64,000 nt of DNA from Sphaerolaimus hirsutus (lineage: Eukaryota > Nematoda > Chromadorea > Monhysterida > Sphaerolaimidae), in the NCBI GenBank assembly GCA_964036195.1, contig OZ038454.1:2852001-2916000 (forward strand), given 5' to 3'. Both the position numbers and the translations under genes were made by a program. This document shows positions 33,584 to 44,708 of the stretch, one piece after another. The notes under the pieces were generated by a model. The model made no database searches and was not told the DNA's origin. It saw only the letters and a list, made by a program, of their open reading frames with translations. How positions within the stretch are numbered: position 1 is the first letter of the stretch; every line of letters begins with the position of its first letter.

Positions 33584-34028
33584 TTTGGTGTGAAGTGATT
33601 TATATGTACATAAACAATTTTTTTTTTTTTTCCACTTTTAACAGTTCAATGGTGCAAGCAAAATGCATTTCGCGTATAGTTCACATAGATGTAAGTAAGT
33701 ATGCGAAGTTGCAAGCTTGTATTCTCACATGTTCACCCCGGAGGGGCTAAATAATTATTGATATTCTGCCAATTCATTGTGGTGCTGGTAAATTCGCCCA
33801 TGTACTTTTGTCATTGAAGCTGCCATTGAAGCGCAATTATTTTATTTTATTTTGTCTGAGACATCGACTATATCCTACAAAATGTGCACGTATTTATGAT
33901 TCTCTTTTGGTGTTTGGTGAGCTGTCCAAAATAAAAAATGTATAAAAAAAAAATTGAAAGCAAACAAAATGAAAAGTTCACAAAAATAAAATCAACAAAA
34001 ATCAACAATCGACAAAACAATTAATCAT
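33584..34028. other. Convergent 3' intergenic region
   Basis: AT-rich sequence between two converging genes, with a T run at 33619-33631 and several aataaa-like words on both strands (for example near 33930-33990). These could serve polyadenylation. No gene seen. Confidence 0.5.
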
Positions 34029-36031
34029 TCATTCATCACAGTTTATCCATGAACTTGTTGTGTATGAATAGTGTTGGTAGGATCTGAAAAGTTGAAAAAA
34101 TAAAAAATAAAAAAAATTAAAAAATTTTTTTTTTTTTTTTTTAATTTTTAATTAATTAATTATCATACCAATTCTGAGGAAAGCGTCATTCACCATGATT
34201 GTGTATAATATGGCACCAGCTGTCGGAATTGGTTTTGAAAATGTAAGATTTAAGAATGCATCTCCAGTATTCAAAGCTTCCCAGCTATTGCTGAAAAAAT
34301 AGGATTATTTTTCAAAGTGAAAAAAAGAAGAAGTAAAAAAGTACATGTTTTATTACATACCTTGTGACTTTATCATTACATAAGCTTATGCAAACAAAAA
34401 ATTGACATGTCGTAAATTTTGTCATGCTTATTTCATTTTGAATGTTTGTCCAGTTTTCCATGAGACTGTAGCATTCACGGAAAATATCTGATCTGGATGG
34501 TTCATACCATTGAAAACGTAAAGGACGATTTGGACAAAGACGTGAACCAATTTGGACTGATAAGTCTGAAACACTCATTGGTACGTATTTATGTCGGGGT
34601 ACGTCTGTTCTTTGTGGATTAGCTGCGTCTGTAGCAGTCAAGCAAATTATAATTCCGCGAGGAAGCCTCCCGACCTGCACTATTAATTAATTAATTAATT
34701 TTTTTAATTAATTAATTTTTTAATTAATTAATTAATTATTTGACCTGAGTTCCAAGAGCAATTGGAGGCGCAGCTCTGGCGCCTTCCGTTAAATAGATGG
34801 AACCAACATTATACTGCCTAAACGAATGATATATACCATGCGTTTTGACACGATCTGCCAGTGCAATTGAAAGTGATGTTACCTGCATAAGGAATAAAAA
34901 ACTATGTTACATTTCCATTTAAAAAAATTGATGAAAAATGTCATTCTAATGTACTGGATGTATTTTGCGTACAGACAGTTCAATACTGTCAAACACAATT
35001 TTGAGTTTTGACACATGTTCACGATCCAAAGTGAACGATTCAAACATAAGACTATCCGGAACTCTTCTTAGAACAAGTGTCAGCTGCATTCCAGCGTGCC
35101 TGTATTGTAAAAATATTGTAGAAAAAAGGGGGATAATGAAAAATAATAATGCTCAAGTGTACATGTGGGTAGTAAATTAACCATGGTTTACTCTGTTCAC
35201 CAAAATCTATAGCTAGTCGTCCATAAAACTCTTGACTTTGGAAAACTGGCTCTGATCGTTTTTTATAATAGTCCGTTATGTTTGTTTCCACTGCGCCAGC
35301 TTCTGAATCTTCCATTTCAACCCAACTGGAAAAAATAATAATAATATCAAGTATACGTATCAAACCACTATCACTTTTCAATAGATAAAAGTATTTTCAT
35401 ACCCGCTTGCAGCCAATTGTGTTCGCCTGTAAACGCCACTAGTCTGCAGCAGTTTCTTTATGTATGCTTTTTTTCCATACATTGATTCTCTACTCAAAAG
35501 TAAAGAATTGTGAAATATTTCAATGCCATCCCAAAGACTTTCTAGCGGATTTGGCACATATGCTACATTATTTTTTAACGTGATTGGCGCTGCAGAAAAA
35601 ATGTTATTTGCTTCATAACTTTCCTTTATAGGATGGCCATCGCTGGTTTGAACACGCATAATCACATGCAAATTTAACGATGAGAAATCCAATAATCCAG
35701 TACTCGATGCAATTGTCGTGAAGACATCTGAAACATTTCTTCATGTCTGACATTTTTAATAGTGATACAAAAAAGATATGCATTCAACTCACAAGGAGAT
35801 GTTTCATTTCCATCGCTGATCAACAAAAGTTGTTCACGTTCACAGTGACTGACATATGCTTGTGTTGGTGGCAATGCATCTATGAGAAAACAGAGTCATT
35901 GTGTGAGTCGATTGTGTCGTAGATACTAAATTACCTGGACGAAACTCTGGTGGGCATGGTAATAAATGCGATCCACTATCTAGCAATTTTTTTCTTGGAC
36001 TAAGAATTCTAGCTGGATGATTAGATGCCAT
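34029..36031 (-). CDS. Polinton-type major capsid protein (hexon-like, double jelly roll)
   Basis: Starts at ATG 36031. Exons include 36031-35935, 35879-35793, 35727-35403, 35325 to about 35190, about 35099-34960, further exons through 34890-34750 and 34680-34370, 34270-34170, and a last exon ending at stop 34029-34031. Several junctions keep phase exactly. Segments typical of Polinton/adintovirus capsid proteins include the early strand-rich NLHVIMRVQTSDG, the WDGIEIFHNSLLLS / YGKKAYIKKLL block, FYGRLAIDFGEQ and GMQLTLVLRRVPDSLMFES, where an L...R(L)VR-type strand is expected. This is assignment by family resemblance and gene order. Such proteins form the pseudo-hexameric shell of the virion. 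The exon 35192/35099 junction is not resolved. The gene has at least seven short introns, many for a viral capsid gene. Confidence 0.65.
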
Positions 36032-36384
36032 GTTTGTTTTTTTCGTTCTTCAATCTGTCTCAGCTTGACTTGAACATGTATAAAAAATACAAAAGTAATG
36101 TTGTTACAGTAATTTATATTAAATAAATGAATGCTCTCTCACATCCAAATGCATAGAAAACAACATTATGTTTAAGATGAAAATAAATAAACCGGTAATA
36201 CTTTTATTCTTTAACGATGGCGAAAAATAAAATAATAGAGCACATACAATATAATAGAGTAAACGGCATGACAGAGGGTAAAAACACTATTTTTCACCAG
36301 CAACCATAGCAAAGTAATAGTTATAATGTCAATTAAAATCATATTTCCACTATGCATGTAAAACATTAGTGGGGGGGAAAAAAA

Positions 36385-36909
36385 TCACAACCATTCAGAA
36401 GAGACAGTAATTCCAGCAGTATTACTGTTATTATTAGCATTTGATGTTTTGTCACATGCACGACTGGGTGGCTGCACAAATTGCACTATATCTTGTTGTT
36501 GTTTATTTTTTGCACCTCTCTTTCCACTTTTTATTGTTGCACTTACTGGTGGCTGCTGCGAATGAAGTTCACCAGGTGCAGCTGCAGGTTCACCAGTTTC
36601 TTTGTGAAATTGATCTTGTTGTTGATGTAGGTTAACATTGGATTTTTCTTGGTTTTCTGGGGTTACCAATTTTTGAGACGTTAATTCTGATAACATAGCC
36701 GATGACCATTTGTCACGATTTGTGCCTTCTAAGTCGCCAGTGTTTTGATCAAACTGTTGAGTCCAGTATTCTTTAGTGAATACACCATCTGGCACATTGG
36801 CCATGTTATCAGACCAATGAGTACCACGTGGTGCAAATTGCAAATAAGAGTTACAACTGGTAATTTGATGACCTGTTGATGATAAAAAATTCCCTGTAGA
36901 TCGACACAC
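36385..36909 (-). CDS. Small Q-rich hypothetical protein of the element
   Basis: An open frame of about 174 codons ends in TGA at 36385-36387. The frame continues upstream to about 36953, where an aaag|CTGGCT could be an acceptor, so a short 5' exon may be missing. The N-terminal part is basic (GKRRRSAV), then GTHWSDNMANVPDGVFTKEY, then Gln/Asn/Ser-rich, with another basic patch (KSGKRGAKNK). It is located between the penton and major capsid genes on the same strand, so it may be a virion component. Not recognised from any family. Confidence 0.5.
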   Translation of the reverse strand: MCRSTGNFLSSTGHQITSCNSYLQFAPRGTHWSDNMANVPDGVFTKEYWTQQFDQNTGDLEGTNRDKWSSAMLSELTSQKLVTPENQEKSNVNLHQQQDQFHKETGEPAAAPGELHSQQPPVSATIKSGKRGAKNKQQQDIVQFVQPPSRACDKTSNANNNSNTAGITVSSEWL

Positions 36910-37184
36910 GGCACTACGACGACGTTTGCCAGAAGCAGCCAGCTTTGATCAATTAGAGACAACTATATTTTTTTAATTATATATATACACACATTTTCAA
37001 AAAGTATTTTCAGCTGCAATTACACGCAGTGATTGTATGTAATCACAATGAACTGTAACAAGTACAAAAACATGTCATGCGGGGAGTTTATTTTAAACAG
37101 TAACAACGTTAACAGCAATAAATTTAATAATAATAATAATAATAATAACAAGGTGTAATGTAATCAACAATAAACAGGCATTTT

Positions 37185-39727
37185 TTAAATCCAGTCTGCA
37201 TCAACGGTACCATTTGAATCTGAGCCAGTCAATGCACACTTTGCAAAAACAAGACCATTAACGCGAAACGGTCGACCCCAGTGATTGTACAGCGCTAGTT
37301 TGAGCCCTTTTTCACAGCCGCTTGTTGGTGTCTGAGTAGTGTAGTTTACTGAAAGATAGTTTTTAATCAGTAGAAAAAACAAATAAACAAAAGAAATAGA
37401 CATACCTGCTTTAGTTGAACAAAATGTGGCACCTGTGGTTCATATACATATGTGCGACGTGAATTTAACCATGCATTTGTGCCGCTGTCTGGAGTATGCA
37501 GTGCAGGCTTCCATGTGAAAACAGATAATAATGGAGCCTCTTCAGATTGGAATACAGCACATGTGGATTCTACACTGTCGCATCGCACTTGAACACGCCG
37601 ACGTAAATCCAACTGATGTGGTACTGTTGCATAGATGCGCCTTGTATCACTGCTAAAACCATACTGAATGTTGCTGGAATCTAGCCAATCAATTTGGTTG
37701 GCTGGTACATTGCTAGCTACGGTGACAAAACCCAATTCCGCTGCCAAGTTTTCACTGAGGTACATTCTGGTCACAAGGTTTGGATCTGGATTCTTGATTG
37801 CAAATCGTCGCACACCAATTAACGACGGAGTCTCATAGCTTGCCTCAAATGCCAGTGTTTCTATGCGTGCTGCATCTCCAACTAGTGGCCCGTGGTCTAA
37901 TATCATGTCTGCAACTACGATGCTGGCGTCGCTCATGAGCATTTTATCGTGTCTTCTCAGTGTCTGTCTCAATTTTTTCATCACCCAATAATCGAATGTT
38001 GACGTGGTCACATCAGATAGCCATGCACTAGGCATTTGATATCCATTTCCAACAAGAATTTGTTTCACTTTGAAAAGACCTTCATTCATTTCTTCTACAT
38101 TATTGATCAAGTTTGCATTTGCCAATAATCGCTGTTTGCCATTCACCATCATTTGTCTTTTATCTTTAATTTGTCTTTTTGTTCTTGTCAATAGTGGTGA
38201 ATTACTACCTTGATCAGCACCATTCTGAAATAATGGTGGAGTTGGTGGAAGTGTATCGATACTTGCATTACTAAAATTACTATAGTCACCAACCATATCG
38301 TCATCATGCAAGTAGTCATATGCACTGTCGATAAAATCTGTTCCCTCCTCGAAAACATCATTACTCTCATCATAAACATAATCGTCAACAATATTGACAT
38401 CACTATTGTCACTCTGTCTGTCATTTATGGCTTTGCCGTTACCACTGTTGGACCCCCACTGGGTGTCGCCTGCATACTCCCACTCGGCATTGTCACGCTG
38501 CCTGTTGCTACCATAGTGTTGCCCTGGCTTGCCTGTTTCTGTTGTTGCTGCTTTGCTGTTGATTGTGACAGTTGTGTCACTGCCGTTTTCGCTGCCGCCA
38601 TTTTCGCCACTAATTGATTGTTCCTCGGTCGTGGATACTTCCATGTCGTGAAGTGGGACAGTTTCGAGCTGCTCCCCAGAGGTTCGTTTCTCAGGTTTGG
38701 ACAGATTCGTCGATTCATTCTGCCCGCCCCCGCTGTTAACGGCGGTTTTTTTCTCTTGTTTTGTACCATTTCTTTCTTTTTTCTCCCCTTTGTTGTTCCC
38801 CCCATTGATGACGTTGGCATTATCGACATTGGCATGGGATTTGTCATTTGATTTGGATTTGACATGTCCAACATTTGACCCATTTTTGGCAGAAACGCCA
38901 TTCTCGTTGTTGATGGTTGATGTCGTTGAAGGCTCATTATGCCGAGGCCTTTTCTCGTGGCCACCAATGACAGACCTTTTTTGTTGTTGTTCCTTGTCCT
39001 TTTTACTTTTGACTTTGTTTGCGCCATCCTGCAGCCAATTCATAAAACCTGGCTCTAATCGTGACAGTAGAGCTGCAGTTGACTGATCCAATTCCTTTAG
39101 TTGATAGCCAAACTTTTCCACGCGTGCACCACCACTCAAAATGGCATTCAATTCACGTTCAACAACCTTTGCCCAATCTTCTGAACTGTTACTTTGGAAG
39201 GAAAGGACGCTCGATATATCCACTTGACACCAAACCAATGAGCCAGCACAATCAATAACAATAAAGGCCGGTGTTGTATCTTTGCCCTCAAAAACTGGAG
39301 ATCCCCACAATTCCAACTCTACGAGACTGATAAAGTCGGCACGATTTTGCAAATCTGCACAGCGTTTGAAAGTTTCTTCTAATACTACAGTACTACCATC
39401 ATCAATGCGCGACACTGGTTTTGTTGTTGTTGTCTTTGTCTTTGATCCTGTGTATATATACAGTGGTGACCACAACTACAACAAAATAGTAAAAACAGTC
39501 AAAAACAAAAAAAATGACAACTAACGCGGTGCTGTCAGTGGTGCTGGGATATTATCAACGTATTGTTCTTGCTGAGAGTAAGGCCGTGGCGACTGTTGGT
39601 GTTGATCATATGATGGAGGCGGTGGCGGTGGCGGTTGTGGAAACTTTGTGGCGAAGAAGTTTGGTGCACTTGTTCGTTCATTCCACTGTCGATCGCTACT
39701 CAGATAGACAATTTGTCGCATTTTCAA
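37185..39727 (-). CDS. Penton-like minor capsid protein (single jelly roll) with a large low-complexity insertion
   Basis: Three exons whose phases agree: 39727-39526, 39447-37406 and 37331-37185 (stop TAA). The N-terminus has YLSSDRQWNERTSAPNFFA then a proline run. Further on is a LVELELWGSP block. The C-terminal part contains YLSENLAAELGFVTV, VQVRCDSVES, APLLSVFTWKP and RTYVYEPQVPHFVQLKQ, with ALYNHWGRPFRVNGLVFA in the last exon. This pattern (LS..La..LGF, pLL..F, Y.P....f..l) is that of the Polinton minor capsid/penton protein. Between roughly residues 220 and 520 lies an Asn/Ser/Gly/Lys/Asp-rich insertion, including NGGNNKGEKKERNG and a tribasic-type TRTKRQIKDKR, that is not part of the usual jelly roll. 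It could be a surface projection or an expansion. Confidence 0.7.
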
Positions 39728-39899
39728 TGAGCTTTTTTAAATTCACCAACAAATTATCTTTCTTCCGGCAATTGTTCACTGTTGTTGTTGTTGTTGTGGT
39801 CGTAATTAGAGTAGAGAGATATAACTGGTATAATCCTGTTATTCATTATTTTCGCATTGTTAACAAAACATTGTCAAGAAAATAATAACAATAATAATA

Positions 39900-40374
39900 A
39901 CATGAAAAAATTACAAATACAACAACATTAAAGTAGAATGAAATGAGAATAACCACAGCAACGGCATCATTTTATATGCATTTTTTATTATCAACTATGC
40001 AAACATAGAGTCACACTGTCATGACAACCATCACTACCGCGCAACTAATAATAATAATAATAGTAACAGAAAAAAAATTGTATGACTCATACGTTTTCAA
40101 AATCAATCATAGTATCACCATAACCATCACCACCATCACCATAATTATAATAATAATAATAATAATAATAATTATAACTTGACTCTACCGGGGCGCATAA
40201 ATACGCAACGTCAGTCTGCACGTTTGTGGGCAGCCCCCTCCGGGGGCTGCCCACAAACGTACATCCTGAACGTTTGGTGCTTTTCCGTCCCCGCTCACTC
40301 CGGGGGCGGCGCCGCAGGCGTCGCGAGTTACGCGCGCGCGCCCCTATGATTGGTCTAGATAATAATAATAATCA

Positions 40375-40434
<60 letters not shown>

Positions 40435-40597
40435 AATTGAATCATTTTACTTTATTTGTCTGTCTGTCTGTCTATCTGTCTGTCTGTCTGTCTGTCTGCG
40501 CGTGGAGATAGTAATTACCATAATGACAATTATGGTGCAATATCATGGAATTTAAAGTGATATTTCTAACCACGTTTATTCCTTCTGTTTTTTCTCT
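39900..40597. other. Intergenic region with trinucleotide microsatellites and a GC-rich palindrome
   Basis: Contains (taa)n at 40145-40175, the GC island at 40180-40350, (att)n at 40376-40436 and a (tctg)n run at 40457-40498. No coding exon was recognised. This is the upstream region of the penton gene on the minus strand. Confidence 0.7.
40180..40350. promoter_or_regulatory. GC-rich island with a perfect 39-bp palindrome (18-bp arms)
   Basis: 40221-40259 is a perfect inverted repeat: arms cgtttgtgggcagccccc and its complement around TCC. It is followed by a CpG-dense stretch (gggggcggcgccgcaggcg, cgcgcgcgcc). A CCAAT box (attgg at about 40349) and a TATA-like tatttat on the minus strand at about 40196-40203 are arranged as expected for a minus-strand promoter reading toward the penton gene. 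The contrast with the AT-rich surroundings is sharp. A promoter or replication-related role is inferred only. Confidence 0.4.
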
Positions 40598-42569
40598 TCA
40601 ATATTTCCTCCCCCCATGATGTTCTCGTAGTCGTTGTTGTTGCCTTGTTGAAGGAGGTTGTGGCGACCTTGATTGTGACAAGTGGCGCGGTAACAACAAC
40701 GAGGTGCTCGAGCGTGGTGATGGTGATGACTTTGTACTGATGATGGCAGGGGGTTGTTTTCTTGTTGATGCTGTTGCAGCGGTGGCGACAACTGCTGTTG
40801 ACGGTGACGGCCATGGCCACTGCCTTCTTTGCCTCCGTAGCGCAGGCGGAGCATGACGATTATTGGATGGTGATGCGTGCAGTTGTTGTTGTTTCGATGA
40901 ACTCCGGGTAATAGGTGCACTATATGAGTCGTCATTTTTCCTCCTGCGGGTGCGGCTACTGTGTTGTCTGCTGCTGTCGATGGAGTTGCTGCTGTTGCTG
41001 CTATTGTGTGAGGTGGTCTTGGTGGAATTATTGGAGGGGAGGGGACTGTCGGAAGTTGTTGTTGTTGTAGTAGTATTGGCGGTAGTGATAGTGGCCTTCT
41101 TTTTGGCAAGTTGTTGTTGTTGTTGTTGTCCTTGGATAATGTCTTCCAATGATAATAGTATGGGCATTTGTTGTTGATGTTGACCATCATTTGTGTCATC
41201 ATCACCATCTGTTTATGAATAATGAGTAGTAATAATATTAATATTATAGTTGGGGAAAATAGTAACCAAATAAGTAGAAATATTATAATAATTAATGATA
41301 AAATCATTTTATTAGATTGACTCACTAATTGTTCTTGTTGTAGTTGTTGAAAACACTTGGCTAGGTGGTTTTGAACTTTGAGGTTGTGCAGCTGGAATCA
41401 ATTCCTGTCTGTAGAAACGACCTTGTAAAGGTGCTAAACTTTCATCCATAGGATCCAAAACCAAATAAGTATCTGGTTTATTGATTTGAGTAAACCGGCG
41501 CCCCAATGGAAACACTTCACGTGTATATTTCTCGCGTGCAACCAGTTTTATAGGATTACCATGACTAGGGGGCGGTCTTGAAAGTCGCACCCAACCAGTG
41601 AGCGTGGACAGACGTTCATGGGCTGTATCGGCAGCCTGCCGACTTGTTCCACTGTAGTTTGTATTTGGCTGTGCACGCCTCCGTTTGTGACGTAATTGGC
41701 GTGCAATCAATAATGCATGAGCATTTCCACTTTGCGGCTGAGATACTTCAACTGGTGCAGCTCCAAATAAAGCTCGTGTTCGAGTTGTATTCATTTGTCG
41801 CTCAATCGCTGGGAGTACATCAATCCACCGTCGATGCGGCGTTGCCATAGTGTTGTCATCATTACCGTTTTGTTTATTTGTCTTTTCAGCAACCGCAATG
41901 AAATACATTTCAAGACGTTTTCGAATGTTACGTATAAAACAGTCGAGTTTGGGTAGCCGAGTCACATCTTCAGCTGCTGGAGCAAATGTACATTTGATCT
42001 GCATTATTATTTTTTTATAATTAAATACATACATACATATATGAATAAAGAGAAAACAAACTTGATAAAGTGTTTTTTGAAAGTGTAGTGATGTAAAACA
42101 CCGATCAAAATCTGATCGCAACTTCATGGGTGCTCGACCATTGTTTCGTGCCATAATAGTCTTGAATGCTTGAGTCACTTCAACACCAGTTTTGTGCTTT
42201 AAAGCTTCGAGCCAAACTTCATTAGTAAAATCATCACAGCAAACAAAAATGTAACGATAATTGTCATTGACAGGCATATCTCGTTCTGGCATTACCATCA
42301 AATCAACAGACCAAAATCTATCAGGACCACTGACCTGCAAGGGGAAGTCAACAATGTTTAAAATTATTTTTTTTTAATAAATAAAAAATAAAAAGCTGAC
42401 TTATCAGTATTGGCAAACGTTCAAAACCGCGTCTCCATGATGGATGTCCCTTCAAATAATAGGCAGGTTCATTTAATAACACGTGTTCTTTCCACGCCTC
42501 GTTTGGAAGATTATACTGAGTACGTAACCATTTGCCGCCACCAACATTTTCAGCCCATTGTTTGTGCAT
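40598..42569 (-). CDS. Polinton integrase (retroviral-type rve core) with a Q/S/R-rich C-terminal extension
   Basis: Likely start ATG 42569. A first exon runs to about 42400 (NLPNEAWKEHV, then a HPSWRRGFERLP block), followed by 42342 to about 42062, 42000-41326 and 41208-40598. The rve core starts at FWSVDLMVM (first Asp, about 42305), then YRYIFVCCDDFT. LRSDFDRCF (about 42110) is in the place of the second Asp. LDCFIRNIRKRLEMYF (about 41930) is where VERFNRTL-like sequence with the catalytic Glu is expected. The C-terminal SH3-like part has YLVLDPMDESLAPLQGRFYRQEL, typical of Polinton integrases. A gtgagt donor at 41325 and a phase-matching acceptor at 41209 add about 200 residues rich in Gln, Ser and Arg, a possible core/DNA-binding tail. 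The enzyme inserts the element into host DNA. Third acidic residue atypical. Confidence 0.7.
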
Positions 42570-42627
42570 TGTGTTAGCACACAATTAAAAATAATTAGCT
42601 GCTGATTAATCAAAAATCATTAAAATA

Positions 42628-43892
42628 CTAATGTCCATATTGATGCTTCATGACTTCAGTAAACTGTTTTGGTACTTCCTGCTTCGCATCTGGATTACTT
42701 CTCATCAAGTATTTTCGTGGTTCACCACGTTCGGTCTCTGCTCTAGCTGCAGCTATTGCAGCTGCGTTTGCTTGACGTCTACGGTCTTTAGCGTCAGCTG
42801 CTGCTTGTTTGCGTCGTTCTGCTGCGGCTTTTTTGCGTTGCTCTGCAATGCTATCAGTCTTGCTGCTGGTACCACTACTGCTACTTTCACCTATTCCTGC
42901 TCCTTTTGATTGATGATGAGACTGTACTCGACTTGTAGTAGGTGTTGTAGCATTTTGACCCTTTTTTCTTGGTTCTTGTGATGGAGTTTCGAAATCGCCA
43001 TGAGCATCACCATCGCCACCAATGTCATCATCATCATCACTTATTACGTCTTCATCACCTGTTTCCAGTTTTTCTCCCTCAAAGTCATCCACATCTAGAT
43101 CACTATCAATTACAATTGATGGTGCTCTGTCACCATACTTGTTGTCCTTTGAATCACTTCCTGTAGCAGCGGCCGCACTTTTTTCGATTGGTTCCTGTTT
43201 TGCTATATCTCTTTCTTTTCTTAACTGTACAGTCGATTCAGAATCTGGCACTGTGCCTGCAGCTTGTGTTGAACTTTCACTTTCCTTTGCCAGTGATGAT
43301 TCAGCGTGATCTAAATACTTTTTCCAAAAGTAATTGGATCCGCTAGGGGGTGGTTCTCCACTGTCTGAACCAACAATAGAGTGATGTATTGCATCATATA
43401 TATATCCGCGCCTGGTTGTTTATTTCCTGGTATCTTGATTCTCCCTAATGGATCCAAAAGTTCTGGTGCGACAGGCTCCAAATGCTTCAGTACTTTGTCA
43501 ACTGTAGCTCTATGCTCAGGTGCAAAGCTGGCACGTATAAGTGAAGGTGAGTAAGGCAGCGGAACTGCACTCGGTGTGTGTGGTATAGGTGCACCTTGAC
43601 TTTTATCATTGATATTTTCTTGAAGTTTATGTGCCTCTTCGAGAATAGCTTCTGGTGGGATTGCTGGAATTGATGGATCGACTACTCCACGTAATTCTTT
43701 CAAATGTTGACCTTGATACTTGCGTGCTGCACCATGTAAAAAACGAGCTAATCTCTCATTATCTGTAACTGTTTGAGCATATAGGTTGGATGCATTTGCT
43801 GCATCAACTCGTACAGTTTTCACGGGTTCTTCCAATGGATTTCGAAGAACTATAGAGCCAATGACATTCTTCCTTTTAGGTATATGACTCAT
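42628..43892 (-). CDS. Structural-type hypothetical protein, broken by a frameshift at an (AT)n tract
   Basis: Two open frames on the same strand, 43892-43311 and a frame that becomes open from about 43405 to 42628, overlap in the region 43405-43311. The N-terminal half starts MSHIPKRKNVIGSIV and has a Pro-rich middle. The C-terminal half has an acidic block (DVDDFEGEKLETGDEDVISDD shortened), an Ala/Arg-rich helix (AAAERRKQAAADAKDRRR) and ends RGEPRKYLMRSNP. Near 43396-43405 there is a run of five AT dinucleotides. The frame moves there by two bases relative to the protein-like continuation. The position between integrase and ATPase genes suggests a virion or accessory protein. I could not name it. 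The break may be real decay, a polymorphic microsatellite or an assembly error. Confidence 0.5.
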
Positions 43893-44192
43893 AATTAAGG
43901 AATGTCGAAAGGGGTTGTAGTGTTAGAATGTTATTTTATTATTATTATTATTATTCGTTGATAAAACAGTAGCTGCAACAACAATAACAATCGTAATAAT
44001 AATGTTGAAATTGATTAAATCCAAAAAATAAAAAAAATAAATAAAAAAAATAAGTTTAAATTGTAGTAGACAAAAATAACAACAACAACAATTTATATAC
44101 ATACGAAACAATACAGAATGTGTCATCAAAAACATAACACATGTGTACACGTCAAAATGTAAACAACATGTAAACAGATAGTCAAATTTCAT

Positions 44193-44708
44193 CTACTTTT
44201 TGATTTTTGAGGGACGTGCATATTGCGACAAAAATGCCTTTAACACAAGTACAAGAGCTTGACCTTTAGACAAAACTAATAAAATACGACGTAAAGAATT
44301 CTCCAACATGCTGCCAGAAAGAACTGTCTTAAGCTTACGCCTATACCTTCTAAGAACTTTCTTTTGCTTTTGATTTACGTTTATTACACCGGACATCAAA
44401 TTGGCAATAATATCTTGTAAACAACGTAATGCATCTTCGGAAATTGTACTTATCATATTTCGTCGTTCCTTCACACTCGGTGTATTCGCCAATTTCTCCA
44501 GAATTAACCAGTTTCGAGACAATCTACTTGTACTTTTCCTACGCTTAACAACATCGTTTTTTCTACTACTATTGTCTCCACCGTTGTCGGCGATCTGCTG
44601 TTGCTGCTGCTGCACTTGCTGCCTGCCTAGCTGCTCCGATTGCTGTTGTGGTATATGGGGGATAGTTTTGGAATGTCCATTTTTCATTAGATGATCGTTG
44701 TTGGCCAT
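44193..44708 (-). CDS. Small basic conserved protein of the element (171 aa)
   Basis: A single open frame starting MANNDHLMKNG. A Gln-rich N-terminus is followed by a basic RRKSTSRLSRNW, then a helical LEKLANTPSVKERRNMIS, a DALRCLQDIIANLMSG helix, a strongly basic KQKKVLRRYRRKLK and a C-terminal hydrophobic GQALVLVLKAFLSQ. Animal Polintons and adintoviruses carry a small protein with this layout (KLA..S..ERR.LI / ALRCL..I..N...G / basic / hydrophobic). The role is uncertain, perhaps a core or membrane-active virion peptide. Its first 140 bases overlap the C-terminal end of the ATPase frame. Family match is from memory, so moderate confidence. Confidence 0.6.
   Translation of the reverse strand: MANNDHLMKNGHSKTIPHIPQQQSEQLGRQQVQQQQQQIADNGGDNSSRKNDVVKRRKSTSRLSRNWLILEKLANTPSVKERRNMISTISEDALRCLQDIIANLMSGVINVNQKQKKVLRRYRRKLKTVLSGSMLENSLRRILLVLSKGQALVLVLKAFLSQYARPSKIKK

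Noticed and set aside
38306..39086. Plus-strand ORFs opposite the penton gene
   Set aside because: Mirror frames of the low-complexity penton insertion. No splice sites or motifs.
40221..40259. Rho-independent terminator
   Set aside because: A strong hairpin without a T run, in a eukaryotic context. A terminator call would not be justified.
40576..41325. 249-codon minus-strand ORF in another frame over the integrase tail
   Set aside because: It starts inside the intron and is Asn/Gln/Pro-rich through the microsatellite-like coding. The phase-matched frame from the integrase exon explains the region better.
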